Assembly (NCBI GenBank): GCA_902362775.1
Contig: CABIXV010000001.1
Coordinates: forward strand, 388,654-452,653
Source: Clostridiales bacterium
GTDB taxonomy: Bacteria > Bacillota > Clostridia > Oscillospirales > Oscillospiraceae
Length of the DNA stretch: 64,000 bases
Reading direction: 5' to 3'
Below are positions 23,353 through 32,808 of the stretch, one piece after another (the first letter of the stretch is position 1; each line of letters begins with the position of its first letter). The translations under genes and the position numbers were made by a program. The notes under the pieces are model-generated. The model was not told where the DNA came from and did no database searches. It saw only the letters and a list, made by a program, of their open reading frames with translations.

Positions 23353-25104
23353 ATGAAGTCGAAAGAACCGGGAACGATTCGGCAGCTCTTTGCTTTCGTG
23401 GGAGAAAACAACGGTAAAATGCTCCTCTCCATCTTCCTGGCTGTCTTGGGAGAACTGTTTGGCATAGGCCCGTTTTTAATGGTGGCTGTCCTCGCGGACG
23501 CCTTGTACCGGGGGACTGCAACGCCCAAGCTGGTATTGTTTCTCTGCGGAGGCGCCGCAGTTTGCCAGATCATAAAAATGCTGCTTACCTGGCGGTCCTC
23601 CCTGATGTCCCACAAAATTTCCTTTACCATACTGAAAAATATCCGGGAGGCCATTACAGGTCGGATGGCGAAGATCCCCATGGGCGTCATGCTGGAAACG
23701 CCCACAGGAGCTTTCAAAAATCTGATTGTGGACAATGTGGCGAAGCTGGAGGACTCCATGGCCCATTTCATGCCGGAACTGCCCTCTAACATCGCCGCGC
23801 CCCTATGCAGTATTCTTCTGATTTTTCTGCTGGACTGGCGGATGGGGCTGGCCGCACTGGTGACAATTCCGCTGGGCACCCTCTTTTTTGCCGCCATGAT
23901 GCGGGGATATGGGCCCCGCATGGAGAACTATATGCGCTCTGCCAACGAGATGAACAGTGCTCTGGTGGAGTATGTCAACGGCATTCAGGTCATTAAGGCG
24001 TTCAACCGGTCCGCAGCTTCCTATGGAAAGTATGCTGATTCTGTCCGCTATTTCCACGATTCCACCATGGCATGGTGGAGCCAGTGCTGGCTTTGGAACG
24101 CGGCGGCCCGGGCGGTCCTCCCTTCTACGCTTCTGGGGACCCTTCCAGTGGGAGCGTGGCTCTACATGGAGGGAAGTCTTTCCCTCCATGTCTTTCTGGT
24201 GGCCTTGGTGGTGCCTCTGGGGTTCATTGCGCCTCTGATGAAGGTATCCGAAGCCATGGAGCAGGTCAGCATGATTAAGGGCAATCTGGAACAGGTCACC
24301 GCCTTTTTGAAAACACCGGAACTTGTCCGCCCCACAGAGCCCGCAGAGCTTGGGGAGCGGTGTTATCAATTTGAGGATGTCCATTTTGCTTATAACGAAG
24401 CCGAAATTCTCCACGGTATCTCATTCCAGACACAGCCCGGTACCATGACCGCCATAGTTGGTCCATCCGGCTCCGGGAAGTCTACGATTGCCAAGCTGAT
24501 GGCCGGTTTTTGGGATGTAACCTCCGGTACGGTCCACTTTGGCGGGCAGGATATTCGTAGCATCCCATTTGGACAGCTCATGGGTGAAATCAGCTATGTA
24601 GCCCAGGACAATTTTCTCTTTGACAAATCCATTCGGGAAAACATCCGCATGGGAAATCCAGATGCCAGCGACGAGGAAGTAGAGGCTGCGGCCAAGGCCG
24701 CCAACTGCCACGACTTTATCATGCAGTTAGAGCAGGGTTATGATACCATGGCCGGCGATGCCGGGGCCCGCCTCTCCGGCGGAGAGCGGCAGCGCATCAC
24801 CATTGCGCGGGCCATGCTCAAGCAGGCGTCCGTCATTATTTTGGACGAGGCGACCGCTTATGCAGACCCTGAGAACGAGGCGCTGATCCAGCAGGCTATC
24901 AGCAAGCTGGTGGTGGGAAAGTCTCTGATTGTCGTGGCCCACCGGCTGAATACAATCCGCAATGCCGACCAGATATTGGTTGTTGCCAACGGTGAGATTG
25001 TGGGCCGGGGCATCCAGGAGGAGCTTCTGCAGAGCTGCCCCCTTTACCGAAAGATGTGGCAGGACTACACAGGCTCTACGGAAGGAGGCGCAGAAGATGT
25101 TTGA
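23353..25104 (+). CDS. Exporter-fold ABC half-transporter A (cassette 1)
   Basis: A 583-residue protein with six transmembrane helices (about 15-300) and a C-terminal nucleotide-binding domain: Walker A GPSGSGKST, signature RLSGGERQR, Walker B VIILDEATA, switch AHRLN. It overlaps the next ABC gene by eight bases, so the two probably form a heterodimer like IrtAB or YbtPQ, which have exporter folds but import iron-siderophores. The ATG at 23353 follows AGGAGG. Direction of transport is inferred from the cassette, not from sequence. Confidence 0.9.
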   Translation: MKSKEPGTIRQLFAFVGENNGKMLLSIFLAVLGELFGIGPFLMVAVLADALYRGTATPKLVLFLCGGAAVCQIIKMLLTWRSSLMSHKISFTILKNIREAITGRMAKIPMGVMLETPTGAFKNLIVDNVAKLEDSMAHFMPELPSNIAAPLCSILLIFLLDWRMGLAALVTIPLGTLFFAAMMRGYGPRMENYMRSANEMNSALVEYVNGIQVIKAFNRSAASYGKYADSVRYFHDSTMAWWSQCWLWNAAARAVLPSTLLGTLPVGAWLYMEGSLSLHVFLVALVVPLGFIAPLMKVSEAMEQVSMIKGNLEQVTAFLKTPELVRPTEPAELGERCYQFEDVHFAYNEAEILHGISFQTQPGTMTAIVGPSGSGKSTIAKLMAGFWDVTSGTVHFGGQDIRSIPFGQLMGEISYVAQDNFLFDKSIRENIRMGNPDASDEEVEAAAKAANCHDFIMQLEQGYDTMAGDAGARLSGGERQRITIARAMLKQASVIILDEATAYADPENEALIQQAISKLVVGKSLIVVAHRLNTIRNADQILVVANGEIVGRGIQEELLQSCPLYRKMWQDYTGSTEGGAEDV

Positions 25105-26821
25105 AATGATTTGCCGTGTCTTTAAGATTGCGGGAAACAGCCGGAGAAAAATTGTGGCAGGCATCGTCTGCAACATTCTGAAATCCTTCTTCAACGGTTT
25201 TATGATGTTCGGTGTATTCTGGATTCTGCTCCATCTGGATGGACTCTCCCCGGCCATCATCGGGCAGGCTTTTGGCGTAATTCTGGGCAGTGTGCTGGGC
25301 CGCTTCTTTTTCCAGTGGATGTATGACCGTACCATGAGCGGGTCCGGCTATGACATTTTCCGGGATTACCGTCTGGAGATTGGGGAACGGCTGAAGCAGG
25401 CGCCCATGGGATATTTCTCAGAACAAAATCTGGGCACCATTCAGGCCATGCTCACCACCACGATTGCTGATCTGGAGGGGTACTCCATGCTGGCGATTGA
25501 GCAGATGACCAGCGGTGTGGCTATGGCTGTACTGATGTCCGTGATGATGTTCTTTTTCAGCCCGGTGATTGCGGGATTGAGCCTTGTGGGGCTGGCACTT
25601 GGGATGCTGGTCCTGCGTTGGGTGCGGCTTCGCGCCGCCCAATATGCCCCCATTTACCAGGAGGCCCAGGAGCATCTGGTCGGTAAGGTGATGGAATACA
25701 TACGGGGCATTTCGGTGCTGCGTTCTTTTTCCAAAGGCGAGGAGGGACAGGTGGAAGTCCGCGCTGCGTTCCAGAAAAAATGGGATGCGGACTACGGCCA
25801 GGAAAAGGCTACAGCTGGCGTCCTCCGTTTCTATGGGCTGACCTTTAAGCTCATGAGCTGTGTGCTGATTGCGGCGGCGGCTCTGCTGTATCTGGCGGGG
25901 CAGATCAGCCGGCCTTATTGCCTGACTTTCCTGTTCTGCGCTTTCACAGTCTATTCCGATTTGGAGACGATGGGCAACAGCGCCTTTCTGAGTAAAAAGA
26001 TCAATACGGAACTGGACCGGCTGGAGGAGGTCACCGACATTCCAAAGATGGATACCAGCTCGGAGAAACTGGTTGTGTCCCACTATGATATTTCTCTGGA
26101 GCATATCTCATTTGGCTATGGGGGCCGCCAGGTGATCCATGATATTTCACTGGAAATCCCGGAGCACACCACCTGCGCGATTGTAGGGCCCTCCGGCAGC
26201 GGCAAGACTACACTCTGCAATCTGATTGCCCGCTTTTGGGATGTGCAGGAAGGGACCGTTCGGATTGGCGGGAAAAATGTGAGGGATTATACTGCGGACA
26301 GTGTGCTGGAATACATCAGCATGGTCTTTCAGAATGTGTACCTTTTTCACGACTCTGTGGAAAACAACATCCGGTTTGGCCGGCCGGAAGCCACCCGTGA
26401 GCAGGTGATAGCGGCCGCAAAACGGGCCTGCTGCCATGACTTCATTCTATCTCTCCCTGATGGGTACGACACAATCATCGGAGAGGGCGGCTCCACCCTC
26501 TCCGGCGGAGAAAAGCAGCGTATTTCCATCGCCAGGGCCATTTTGAAAGATGCTCCCATCATCATTCTGGACGAAGCGACCTCCAGCGTGGACCCGGAGA
26601 ATGAACAGGCGCTTTTATCTGCCATCCAGGAGTTGACAAAGGATAAGACCTTGATCTCGATTGCCCACCGCCTGAGCACCGTCCGAAACGCCGACCAGAT
26701 TATTGTAATAGACCAGGGACGGATTGTTCAGAGGGGAACACATCATGAGTTGCTGCAAAAGGAGGGAATTTACCAAAGGTTTTTAACCCTGCGAACCGCC
26801 GCCACGGGATGGCAATTATAG
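25097..26821 (+). CDS. Exporter-fold ABC half-transporter B (cassette 1)
   Basis: A 574-residue partner of the preceding gene, with six predicted membrane helices followed by a nucleotide-binding domain: GPSGSGKTT, TLSGGEKQR, IIILDEATS, AHRLS. The start at 25097 sits inside the end of the upstream gene, with GGAGG before it, suggesting translational coupling. It closes the plus-strand half of cassette 1. The closest relative in this window is 56527-58275 by motif wording (QMTSG/VENN regions, EGGSTLSGGEKQ). Confidence 0.9.
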   Translation: MFEMICRVFKIAGNSRRKIVAGIVCNILKSFFNGFMMFGVFWILLHLDGLSPAIIGQAFGVILGSVLGRFFFQWMYDRTMSGSGYDIFRDYRLEIGERLKQAPMGYFSEQNLGTIQAMLTTTIADLEGYSMLAIEQMTSGVAMAVLMSVMMFFFSPVIAGLSLVGLALGMLVLRWVRLRAAQYAPIYQEAQEHLVGKVMEYIRGISVLRSFSKGEEGQVEVRAAFQKKWDADYGQEKATAGVLRFYGLTFKLMSCVLIAAAALLYLAGQISRPYCLTFLFCAFTVYSDLETMGNSAFLSKKINTELDRLEEVTDIPKMDTSSEKLVVSHYDISLEHISFGYGGRQVIHDISLEIPEHTTCAIVGPSGSGKTTLCNLIARFWDVQEGTVRIGGKNVRDYTADSVLEYISMVFQNVYLFHDSVENNIRFGRPEATREQVIAAAKRACCHDFILSLPDGYDTIIGEGGSTLSGGEKQRISIARAILKDAPIIILDEATSSVDPENEQALLSAIQELTKDKTLISIAHRLSTVRNADQIIVIDQGRIVQRGTHHELLQKEGIYQRFLTLRTAATGWQL

Positions 26822-26900
26822 CTCCGTTGGTTTATTTGTGGCACATCCTGGCAAAAAGCGCAACTGTTCAAGAGATGAAAAAGGTGGTATGCTCTACTTG

Positions 26901-26983
26901 TATTTAGGTCAGATTTTGTAGGTCAGATTTTTACCCGTGAGGGGCCAATGCGCCCCAAGCGGAGACTTGCCAGAACCTAAATA
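26901..26983 (+). other. Structured non-coding region before PRTRC operon
   Basis: The 250-base gap before the PRTRC operon holds an outer inverted repeat TATTTAGGT (26901-26909) / ACCTAAATA (26975-26983). Inside it are two direct copies of TAGGTCAGATTTT with 14-base period (26905 and 26919) and an inner hairpin GGGGC/GCCCC (26941-26956). It might be a structured leader RNA, a replication-initiation site or a cassette boundary. I recognise no named riboswitch. Confidence 0.4.
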
Positions 26984-27005
26984 CCGGACCGACCACGCAC
27001 AAAAA

Positions 27006-27044
27006 CCGCAGTTACCCCATTCAAGGGGCGGCTGCGGCTTTTTT
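27006..27044 (+). terminator. Terminator/attenuator-like hairpin upstream of the JAB gene
   Basis: CCGCAG...CCCC pairs with GGGG...CTGCGG with a three-base internal mismatch, followed by six T. It lies 32 bases before the JAB gene and just after the structured region, so it could end cassette 1 transcription or attenuate the PRTRC operon. Confidence 0.7.
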
Positions 27045-27075
27045 GTGCACTAAACACAGAAAGGAGCAAACGACC

Positions 27076-28491
27076 ATGAATGAAAACCTGTTTACTTTCC
27101 CCGGAGGGACAGCCGACGCAAGCGGTGACAACCCATTCGACCTGAGTGGCTTCACTGAATTGACCGGCAGCAACACCCAAAACCCATTTGCTGATCTGCT
27201 CGCGGGCGGAGAAGCGACAGAACAGCCTCCGGCAGAAGGCGCCGGCGCTGTGCAGGCAGATGACTCAATCCCGGAAGAGAAAGACGAAACCGACCAGAAT
27301 CACGAGACCGTGGAAGAGGATGAGTCCCATGAGATTTCCAAATCTCCGGCCCCTCAAGATCCACAGCCAAAATCACCTCCCGCGCCGAAAAGTGAGGAGG
27401 ACCATGCCTCTGATAAGCCGGAGGAAGCGGAGGACAATCCCCTTCTTGCCGCTATGGAGCGTCAAGAAGAAAAGACCGCCCCAAAAGTGGCCGAACCCAT
27501 CTTCGCCCAGCTTCCGGTGTTCTCCTACAATGGATCGGAAGCGCCCATCGAAGACACCGAGCAGACATTCGATGAACTCCGCCTCTCCAAGCTGACGGAC
27601 TTTCCGGAGTTTGACGAAGCGCAGAGCCTGAGCTGGAAAGTCGTTTACGGCAAGATCGTCAAGGAGATCGTTCTCCCCAAGAAAACCAAAATCGGCCAAA
27701 TCAAGCGCGAGATCGAAACCTCCAAGGAATTTATCAACGCTTTGAAGAAGGCAACCGACAAGCACCCCAAGTGCCTGGTCAAACCCTCAATCAGTATGCA
27801 GAAAAAGGGAGATGCCAGTGCATATAAGGGCGCTTTTTTGTATCTGTCGGAGGCCCAGGCCTCGCCTAAAACCATCACCTTTATCCCCGGGCGGGATGGA
27901 AAGGTCTATGAGCGCCGTATTACAGGCGCGGGGGAGTTTGTCACCCCCGCTGAAAACATCACCGTGCTGGATGAGATCCGGCCGGGTTTCCACCCGTCCC
28001 TGCCCCGCATTCCCTATTCGCTGATGGAGCAGGCCATAGGCCTGTTCCGCACGATGATGCGCAAGGGAAAGGGGCGGCAACCGGCGGAGGCCCTGGTGCA
28101 TTTCTACTGGGATAAGCAGGAGCAGCGGTACTTTATCCGCGTCCCGAAGCAGATCGTGAGCGGAGTTTCTGTTGACGCCCTTCTGGACGATGAAGAGCTG
28201 ATGACCAGCGACCGCTATATCCACTACGCTGACCTGCACTCCCACAACCGGATGCCCGCGGTATTTTCCAAGACGGATGACCATGACGAAAGGGCAACCC
28301 GGGTCTATATGGTAGTCGGCCGGCTGGACCGTTACTTCCCGGAGATCACGGTGCGCATCAGCAACGGCGGGCGCTTCCTGGAGATTGCCCCCGAGCAGGT
28401 CCTGGAGATGCCCCCGGTAGGGCACTTTCCCCCGGAATGGCTGACACAGATCTGCACGGATGCAGAGGGCGCTTTTGGGGTGGCCGCATGA
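27076..28491 (+). CDS. JAB/JAMM-domain protein (PRTRC system, deubiquitinase-like)
   Basis: A 471-residue protein. Residues 1-140 are acidic, low-complexity and probably disordered. Residues about 180-300 are a beta-rich domain (SWKVVYGKIVKEIVLP ...) that could be ubiquitin-like; this is a guess. The C-terminal third is a JAB metalloprotease domain with H-x-H-x7-S-x2-D (His388, His390, Ser398, Asp401 in LHSHNRMPAVFSKTDD) and a possible catalytic glutamate at 338. In PRTRC systems a JAB protein accompanies E1- and E2-like proteins. The start at 27076 follows AAAGGAGC. The next gene overlaps by four bases. Confidence 0.85.
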   Translation: MNENLFTFPGGTADASGDNPFDLSGFTELTGSNTQNPFADLLAGGEATEQPPAEGAGAVQADDSIPEEKDETDQNHETVEEDESHEISKSPAPQDPQPKSPPAPKSEEDHASDKPEEAEDNPLLAAMERQEEKTAPKVAEPIFAQLPVFSYNGSEAPIEDTEQTFDELRLSKLTDFPEFDEAQSLSWKVVYGKIVKEIVLPKKTKIGQIKREIETSKEFINALKKATDKHPKCLVKPSISMQKKGDASAYKGAFLYLSEAQASPKTITFIPGRDGKVYERRITGAGEFVTPAENITVLDEIRPGFHPSLPRIPYSLMEQAIGLFRTMMRKGKGRQPAEALVHFYWDKQEQRYFIRVPKQIVSGVSVDALLDDEELMTSDRYIHYADLHSHNRMPAVFSKTDDHDERATRVYMVVGRLDRYFPEITVRISNGGRFLEIAPEQVLEMPPVGHFPPEWLTQICTDAEGAFGVAA

Positions 28492-29273
28492 ACTTCTCAA
28501 AAAAACGGCCTGTAAAGATCGTCATGCTGGGCGCCGGCGGGACCGGAGCCCACATTGCGCCGCACCTTTACCGGCTCTTATATGCGTTGGAGCGTCCGGT
28601 GAAATTTATCATCTGCGACGGTGATAAAGTGGAGCCTAAAAATCTGGTGCGCCAGAATTTCACAGAGGCTGACCTTGGCGAAAACAAGGCCAGGGTAATC
28701 GCAGAGCGATATTCCGATGTGTTCGGCCTTGAAACCTCGTATATTCCCCGTTTTATCGAGGATGCCGGACAACTGGAAGAACTGCTTAGGCCCGAAGTAT
28801 TTCGCCACTATGTGTATGGGTCTGAGCCAAACACGGGCAGATGGGTCACCAACTCGGAACTGGTCATTTTGATCGGAGCCGTGGATAACAACAAGTCTCG
28901 TAAACTTTGTCACGAGGTATTCCTCAGAGCGCGGGACCTGGTCTACATTGACTCCGGGAATGGAGAATACACCGGCCAAATTGTCTGCGGCATCCGCAGA
29001 GCCGGTAAAACCGTCTACAAGCCTGTGGGGATGCTTTACCCGGAGGTAAGCACCCCGGAAGATCTGTTCCCCACGGAGGTCTCCTGTGCGGAGGCGTCGG
29101 TCTCCGCCCCGCAGACCATCGTGGCAAACCTGATGGCCGCCACTGCCGTGGTCACTATGATCTACAACATTCTGGTCATCGGCTGCAACACCGTACAGCA
29201 GACCACCTTCTCTACCAAATCGGTGAACATCCGATCTTTTCAAAAACAGCCAACGAGGAGGAAAGCCGCATGA
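28488..29273 (+). CDS. PRTRC ThiF/E1-like adenylating enzyme
   Basis: A 261-residue E1/ThiF-fold protein. The nucleotide-binding loop is VMLGAGGTGAH (about 12-22). CDGDKVEPKNLVRQNF has the Asp and Arg residues that bind ATP in E1 enzymes. A candidate catalytic cysteine is Cys200 in EVSCAEASV. E1 enzymes adenylate the C-terminus of a ubiquitin-like protein and take it over as thioester. ATGA overlaps on both sides show tight coupling to the JAB gene and the beta-clamp gene. No separate ubiquitin-like PRTRC-C protein is recognised nearby. Confidence 0.9.
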   Translation: MNFSKKRPVKIVMLGAGGTGAHIAPHLYRLLYALERPVKFIICDGDKVEPKNLVRQNFTEADLGENKARVIAERYSDVFGLETSYIPRFIEDAGQLEELLRPEVFRHYVYGSEPNTGRWVTNSELVILIGAVDNNKSRKLCHEVFLRARDLVYIDSGNGEYTGQIVCGIRRAGKTVYKPVGMLYPEVSTPEDLFPTEVSCAEASVSAPQTIVANLMAATAVVTMIYNILVIGCNTVQQTTFSTKSVNIRSFQKQPTRRKAA

Positions 29274-30367
29274 GTACCTTCCATGCCTATGTTGACGCCG
29301 CACACTTCCACGAAGCATTGGGTAATGTGCTGCGCTTTGCCGCCAAGCGTTCCCGCCTTCCTATTTTGGAGGAAGCACAGGTCCGCTTTGAGGATGGGCA
29401 CTGTGTCCTGACCTGCACCAATTTAGACCAGTGGTGTATGAGTACAATTCCCGCAGTCGGGGACTCTTTCTCCTTTGTGTTTGTGGGGACCCGGAAAATC
29501 CTCTCCGCCTGCAAATACTTTTCCGGAGAACTGGAGCTCACTTACACGATTGAACCCACAGAGACAAACCCTGATCCGAGGGGCCAAATTTCTATCAGCG
29601 ACGGGAAACGGAGCCTGAAACGCAGTACGGAGCGCACTTCCGATTTCCCCGAGCTCAAGGAGAAGCCTTTGGACCGCCATTACCCTGTCAATCCGAAAAG
29701 ACTGCTGGAGCGGTTCAAGCGGGTGAAATACGCCGTTTCCTCGAATGACGCCAGACCAAATCAGTGCTGTATTGAATTTCTGAAGGACAAGATCATCGCT
29801 GTGGACGGCTACCGCCTGGCAATGAGCACCGATCCCGCCGTCAATGTGGAAAAACCTTTTTACATTCCGCCGGAGGTCATGGCAGAGCTTACGATGTTCA
29901 AGGATCAGGACTGCACGATCTCCGTTGGAGAGGAGTGGGCGGCGGTTGAAAGCGAAACGCTGCGTGTGCTCACCCGGATACCCGGCTATGACGGCTTCGA
30001 TGTCGAAAGGGCGATTCCCACATCGTTCAGTACGGAATATCCCGTTGATGTGGATCAGCTTTTGGATGAAGTCAGGTATCTCAACGGCTTTATCACCGCA
30101 AAAACCCGAAAGCCGATCCGGTTTGACGGGGGCACACTCTCTCTTGAAACACCAGGAGGCACCTATCTCTCCAAGGTCGGCCTGCCTCCCGTTGAGGCGC
30201 GGGGCCTCAATCCGAAATACCTGCTGGAGGGGCTGGAGCAGTTCAAGGCAAAGAAAGTGCATACGGTCACCATGAAAATGGGGCACCCGCACTCTCCCAT
30301 GATCCTGACGGATGGCAAAGACGACCTGGCCATGGTCCTACCGGTCCGGCTGAAAGAAGTCGCATAA
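29270..30367 (+). CDS. DNA polymerase III beta-clamp-like protein
   Basis: A 365-residue protein of the same length as DnaN. The domain layout fits three clamp repeats, with DGYRLAMSTD near 180-190 and the C-terminal strand MILTDGKDDLAMVLPVRL, which matches the usual end of beta-clamps. It would encircle DNA and tether polymerase or repair factors. A second clamp on a mobile element is unusual, since the host must have its own. It is translationally coupled to the E1-like gene (ATGA). Confidence 0.85.
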   Translation: MSTFHAYVDAAHFHEALGNVLRFAAKRSRLPILEEAQVRFEDGHCVLTCTNLDQWCMSTIPAVGDSFSFVFVGTRKILSACKYFSGELELTYTIEPTETNPDPRGQISISDGKRSLKRSTERTSDFPELKEKPLDRHYPVNPKRLLERFKRVKYAVSSNDARPNQCCIEFLKDKIIAVDGYRLAMSTDPAVNVEKPFYIPPEVMAELTMFKDQDCTISVGEEWAAVESETLRVLTRIPGYDGFDVERAIPTSFSTEYPVDVDQLLDEVRYLNGFITAKTRKPIRFDGGTLSLETPGGTYLSKVGLPPVEARGLNPKYLLEGLEQFKAKKVHTVTMKMGHPHSPMILTDGKDDLAMVLPVRLKEVA

Positions 30368-30386
30368 TAAAAAAGGAGCGATCACA

Positions 30387-31106
30387 ATGAAAAACCTGTA
30401 TATTCCCAAAGGGAAAACCCTGCATTACGAGACCCTGTACTGCCAGAACATCGTCAATGACGGCACGCTGATCGTGGACGGAACGCTGCACGCCCGGAGC
30501 ATTTCCGGCAAGGGCATTTTGAAAGCCGGCACAGTTTCCGTCCGCCATGTGGCGGAGATGGATATTGAGTGCGCCACGATGAATGGAGAAACCATGGCCG
30601 CTGAGCGTGTGTGCGCCGCTGAGATCGTCCTGTCCGGCTCCGCAACTGTGTCCTGCTATCTGGAGGCGGAGTATGTGGAGGTCCCCAAGCTGACCATGGC
30701 AAAGCACAACATCGGTACCCTCAAGGCCGATGATGTTATCACGCTTCCGGAGAAAAAGCGCGGGATCGTCGGCACCCTGGTGGCGGGCTTTTTTCGCCGC
30801 TTGTGGTTGTCCGTGATCCACCGTATTCCGGTAGACGCCCCGTATGTCCAGGTTGCGGCCCCGGCACCGGAAAGCACCGATACGGAGCAGGAACAGCCGA
30901 AGCCGGAGCGGGCCGGCGATTTTCAGTCTCAGCCCGTTACCCAGCCAATGGATCTGGACCTGGAAGAGGATTTCGAGTTCAAGCGGCTCAAGGCCATGTA
31001 CCGTCTCCTGAAAGACTGCGGATACACCCTGCGTATCACAAAGCAGGAGGAGACTGTGCTGACTCCGCGGGAGGATAGCGCGTCTACCCTCCCCAAGGCT
31101 GCGTGA
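30387..31106 (+). CDS. Bactofilin-like protein of unknown role
   Basis: A 239-residue protein. Residues 1-115 show short, regular beta repeats with alternating hydrophobic positions (NIVNDGTLIVDGTLHARSIS, GKGILKAG), as in bactofilins and other polymer-forming beta-helices. A proline- and glutamate-rich linker follows, then a short helical end. It was not recognised as a named family. AAGGAG precedes the start. It lies between the clamp gene and a methyltransferase in the PRTRC operon. Confidence 0.65.
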   Translation: MKNLYIPKGKTLHYETLYCQNIVNDGTLIVDGTLHARSISGKGILKAGTVSVRHVAEMDIECATMNGETMAAERVCAAEIVLSGSATVSCYLEAEYVEVPKLTMAKHNIGTLKADDVITLPEKKRGIVGTLVAGFFRRLWLSVIHRIPVDAPYVQVAAPAPESTDTEQEQPKPERAGDFQSQPVTQPMDLDLEEDFEFKRLKAMYRLLKDCGYTLRITKQEETVLTPREDSASTLPKAA

Positions 31107-31109
31107 CCT

Positions 31110-31298
31110 ATGGAGAACATCATCATCCGGCAGCGCCGGGAGGTGACCGCCATGGGGATAACCCGGGTCCGGGAGCTGTGCGCCCAAGGCTACATAGACC
31201 AGTCAGGCGTTTTTCGCCTGAAACGCTGTGTCGGCCGATATGGGCCGAAAGAGCCGTGCAAAACGGCAAACCCTGTTATTACAAACCGTGCCGCGTAG
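31110..31298 (+). CDS. Small basic protein, unknown
   Basis: A 62-residue, arginine-rich protein (IIIRQRREVTAMGITRVREL). It starts three bases after the bactofilin-like gene but has no clear ribosome site; a second ATG at residue 15 is possible. The helix MGITRVRELCAQGYID might be DNA-binding. It could be a real gene read by re-initiation or a chance frame. Confidence 0.4.
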   Translation: MENIIIRQRREVTAMGITRVRELCAQGYIDQSGVFRLKRCVGRYGPKEPCKTANPVITNRAA

Positions 31299-31367
31299 GC
31301 ACTGAAAGCAGAGGGGGACTGTGCGGAGCGCGGTCCCCCTCTGGCTAAATCACGGAGGTGATCAAAC

Positions 31368-32795
31368 ATGGAGCAGGTAAACGAGGCACAGCCTCAAAGC
31401 CAGCCCCCTTCCCAGCGGTTTTATGCCCTGGAACAGCTTGGCGAGCTTGCCGGTACCATTACTTTGATTTCGGAGGGCCTGCAAGCCTATCGGGCTCAGG
31501 TTGCCGGGCTTTTGGCCGGCCAGAAAAAGGCGGAGGCATTTGAACTGTACCGCCTGCTGGAGCGGCAGCGCACTTATCTGGTCGAACAGATCCGTGCGAC
31601 CCGGCCTTTCCTGATGGAGCTGGAGAATCCGCTGGCCCCTGCCGCGCAAAAGCTGGCGGAGCAACTGGCAGCCTTTCCGCTGATGACCGCGGACTACTCC
31701 AAACTGACCGAAGTGCTGAAGCGGTTTGCGGACGCGCTTCCAGACCATCAGACCACAGACGCCTCAATCATCGGGCGCCTGATGAACAATGTCCGGCTGG
31801 GGCATTACCCCACGGACCTCACTCATGTGGGGTATATCGCCAACAGCATTGTCTTTCCCGCAGAGAACACGGCCAACCTGATTGACCCATGCTGTGGAAC
31901 AGGGGACGCCCTGCTCCGGCTCGCCCTGGGGACGGACAGCCAATGCTACGGCATTGAACTGGATGACCACCGGGCGGAACAGGCACAGCAGCAGTTGTAC
32001 CGTGTCGGCTTCGGCAGCTTCTTCGGCTCCAATATCAGCCCAGGAGCTTTTCATGCCGTTTTCCTGAATCCGCCCTATCTGTCTGTCCTGTCTGAGAATG
32101 GAGGACGGAGCAGAGACGAAAAGCGGTTTCTGATTGAGAGCATCCCCCTTCTTATGATGGGCGGGCTTCTGATCTACATTGTCCCCTATTACCGCCTGAC
32201 GGCAGATCTGTGCGGCATCATCTGTGACAACTTTGAACAGGTGCGTATTCACCGCTTCCTGGACAGGGAGTTCAAGCAGTTTAAGCAGGTGGTCGTCACA
32301 GGCGTGCGCCGCAGACGGACGGAGGCGGAACAGGATGCGGAGGCGCTGTGCTCCGCCGCGGAGCACCCGGAGACCTTACCTACCGCCGACCTTCTGCCCA
32401 AGGCCTGCTATGAGCTCCCGGCAGTCTCCAAAAAGGTGGAGACATTCCGGGGGGCTGTGTTCAATGAAGACGAGCTGGCCCGCCAGCTGGCAAACTCCAC
32501 CGGCTTTGACCGGCTGTTTGCCAAAAGCCGGCTGGACAGCGAGATCAAGCGTCCGCCCCTGCCCCTGTCTATCGGACAGGTGGGGCTGATCGGCGGCTCC
32601 GGCCTGATCAACGGACTGATGGAGTGCGACTATCCGCATATCGTCAAGGGCCGGATCATCAAAGAGAAGCACACCGTCACGGATGAAAACAGGGGGCCCC
32701 ATGGGCGCCTGATTTCCACCGAGATACGGGAGACGATTTCCAACCGGATGATCTTCAATATCCTGACGCCGAGCGGTTTCCGCTCGCTGACTTAA
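31368..32795 (+). CDS. DUF6094-type DNA methyltransferase
   Basis: A 475-residue SAM-dependent methyltransferase. The helical N-terminus (1-130) is followed by GHYPTDLTHVGYIAN, SAM motif I DPCCGTGDALLRLA and the N6-adenine catalytic motif FLNPPYLSV. A C-terminal region of about 200 residues has no known domain by eye. I recognise the DUF6094 group found on plasmids and ICEs. Likely roles are protecting the element from restriction or marking its DNA. No restriction enzyme adjoins it. Confidence 0.82.
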   Translation: MEQVNEAQPQSQPPSQRFYALEQLGELAGTITLISEGLQAYRAQVAGLLAGQKKAEAFELYRLLERQRTYLVEQIRATRPFLMELENPLAPAAQKLAEQLAAFPLMTADYSKLTEVLKRFADALPDHQTTDASIIGRLMNNVRLGHYPTDLTHVGYIANSIVFPAENTANLIDPCCGTGDALLRLALGTDSQCYGIELDDHRAEQAQQQLYRVGFGSFFGSNISPGAFHAVFLNPPYLSVLSENGGRSRDEKRFLIESIPLLMMGGLLIYIVPYYRLTADLCGIICDNFEQVRIHRFLDREFKQFKQVVVTGVRRRRTEAEQDAEALCSAAEHPETLPTADLLPKACYELPAVSKKVETFRGAVFNEDELARQLANSTGFDRLFAKSRLDSEIKRPPLPLSIGQVGLIGGSGLINGLMECDYPHIVKGRIIKEKHTVTDENRGPHGRLISTEIRETISNRMIFNILTPSGFRSLT

Positions 32796-32808
32796 AGGAG
32801 AAAGTGAT

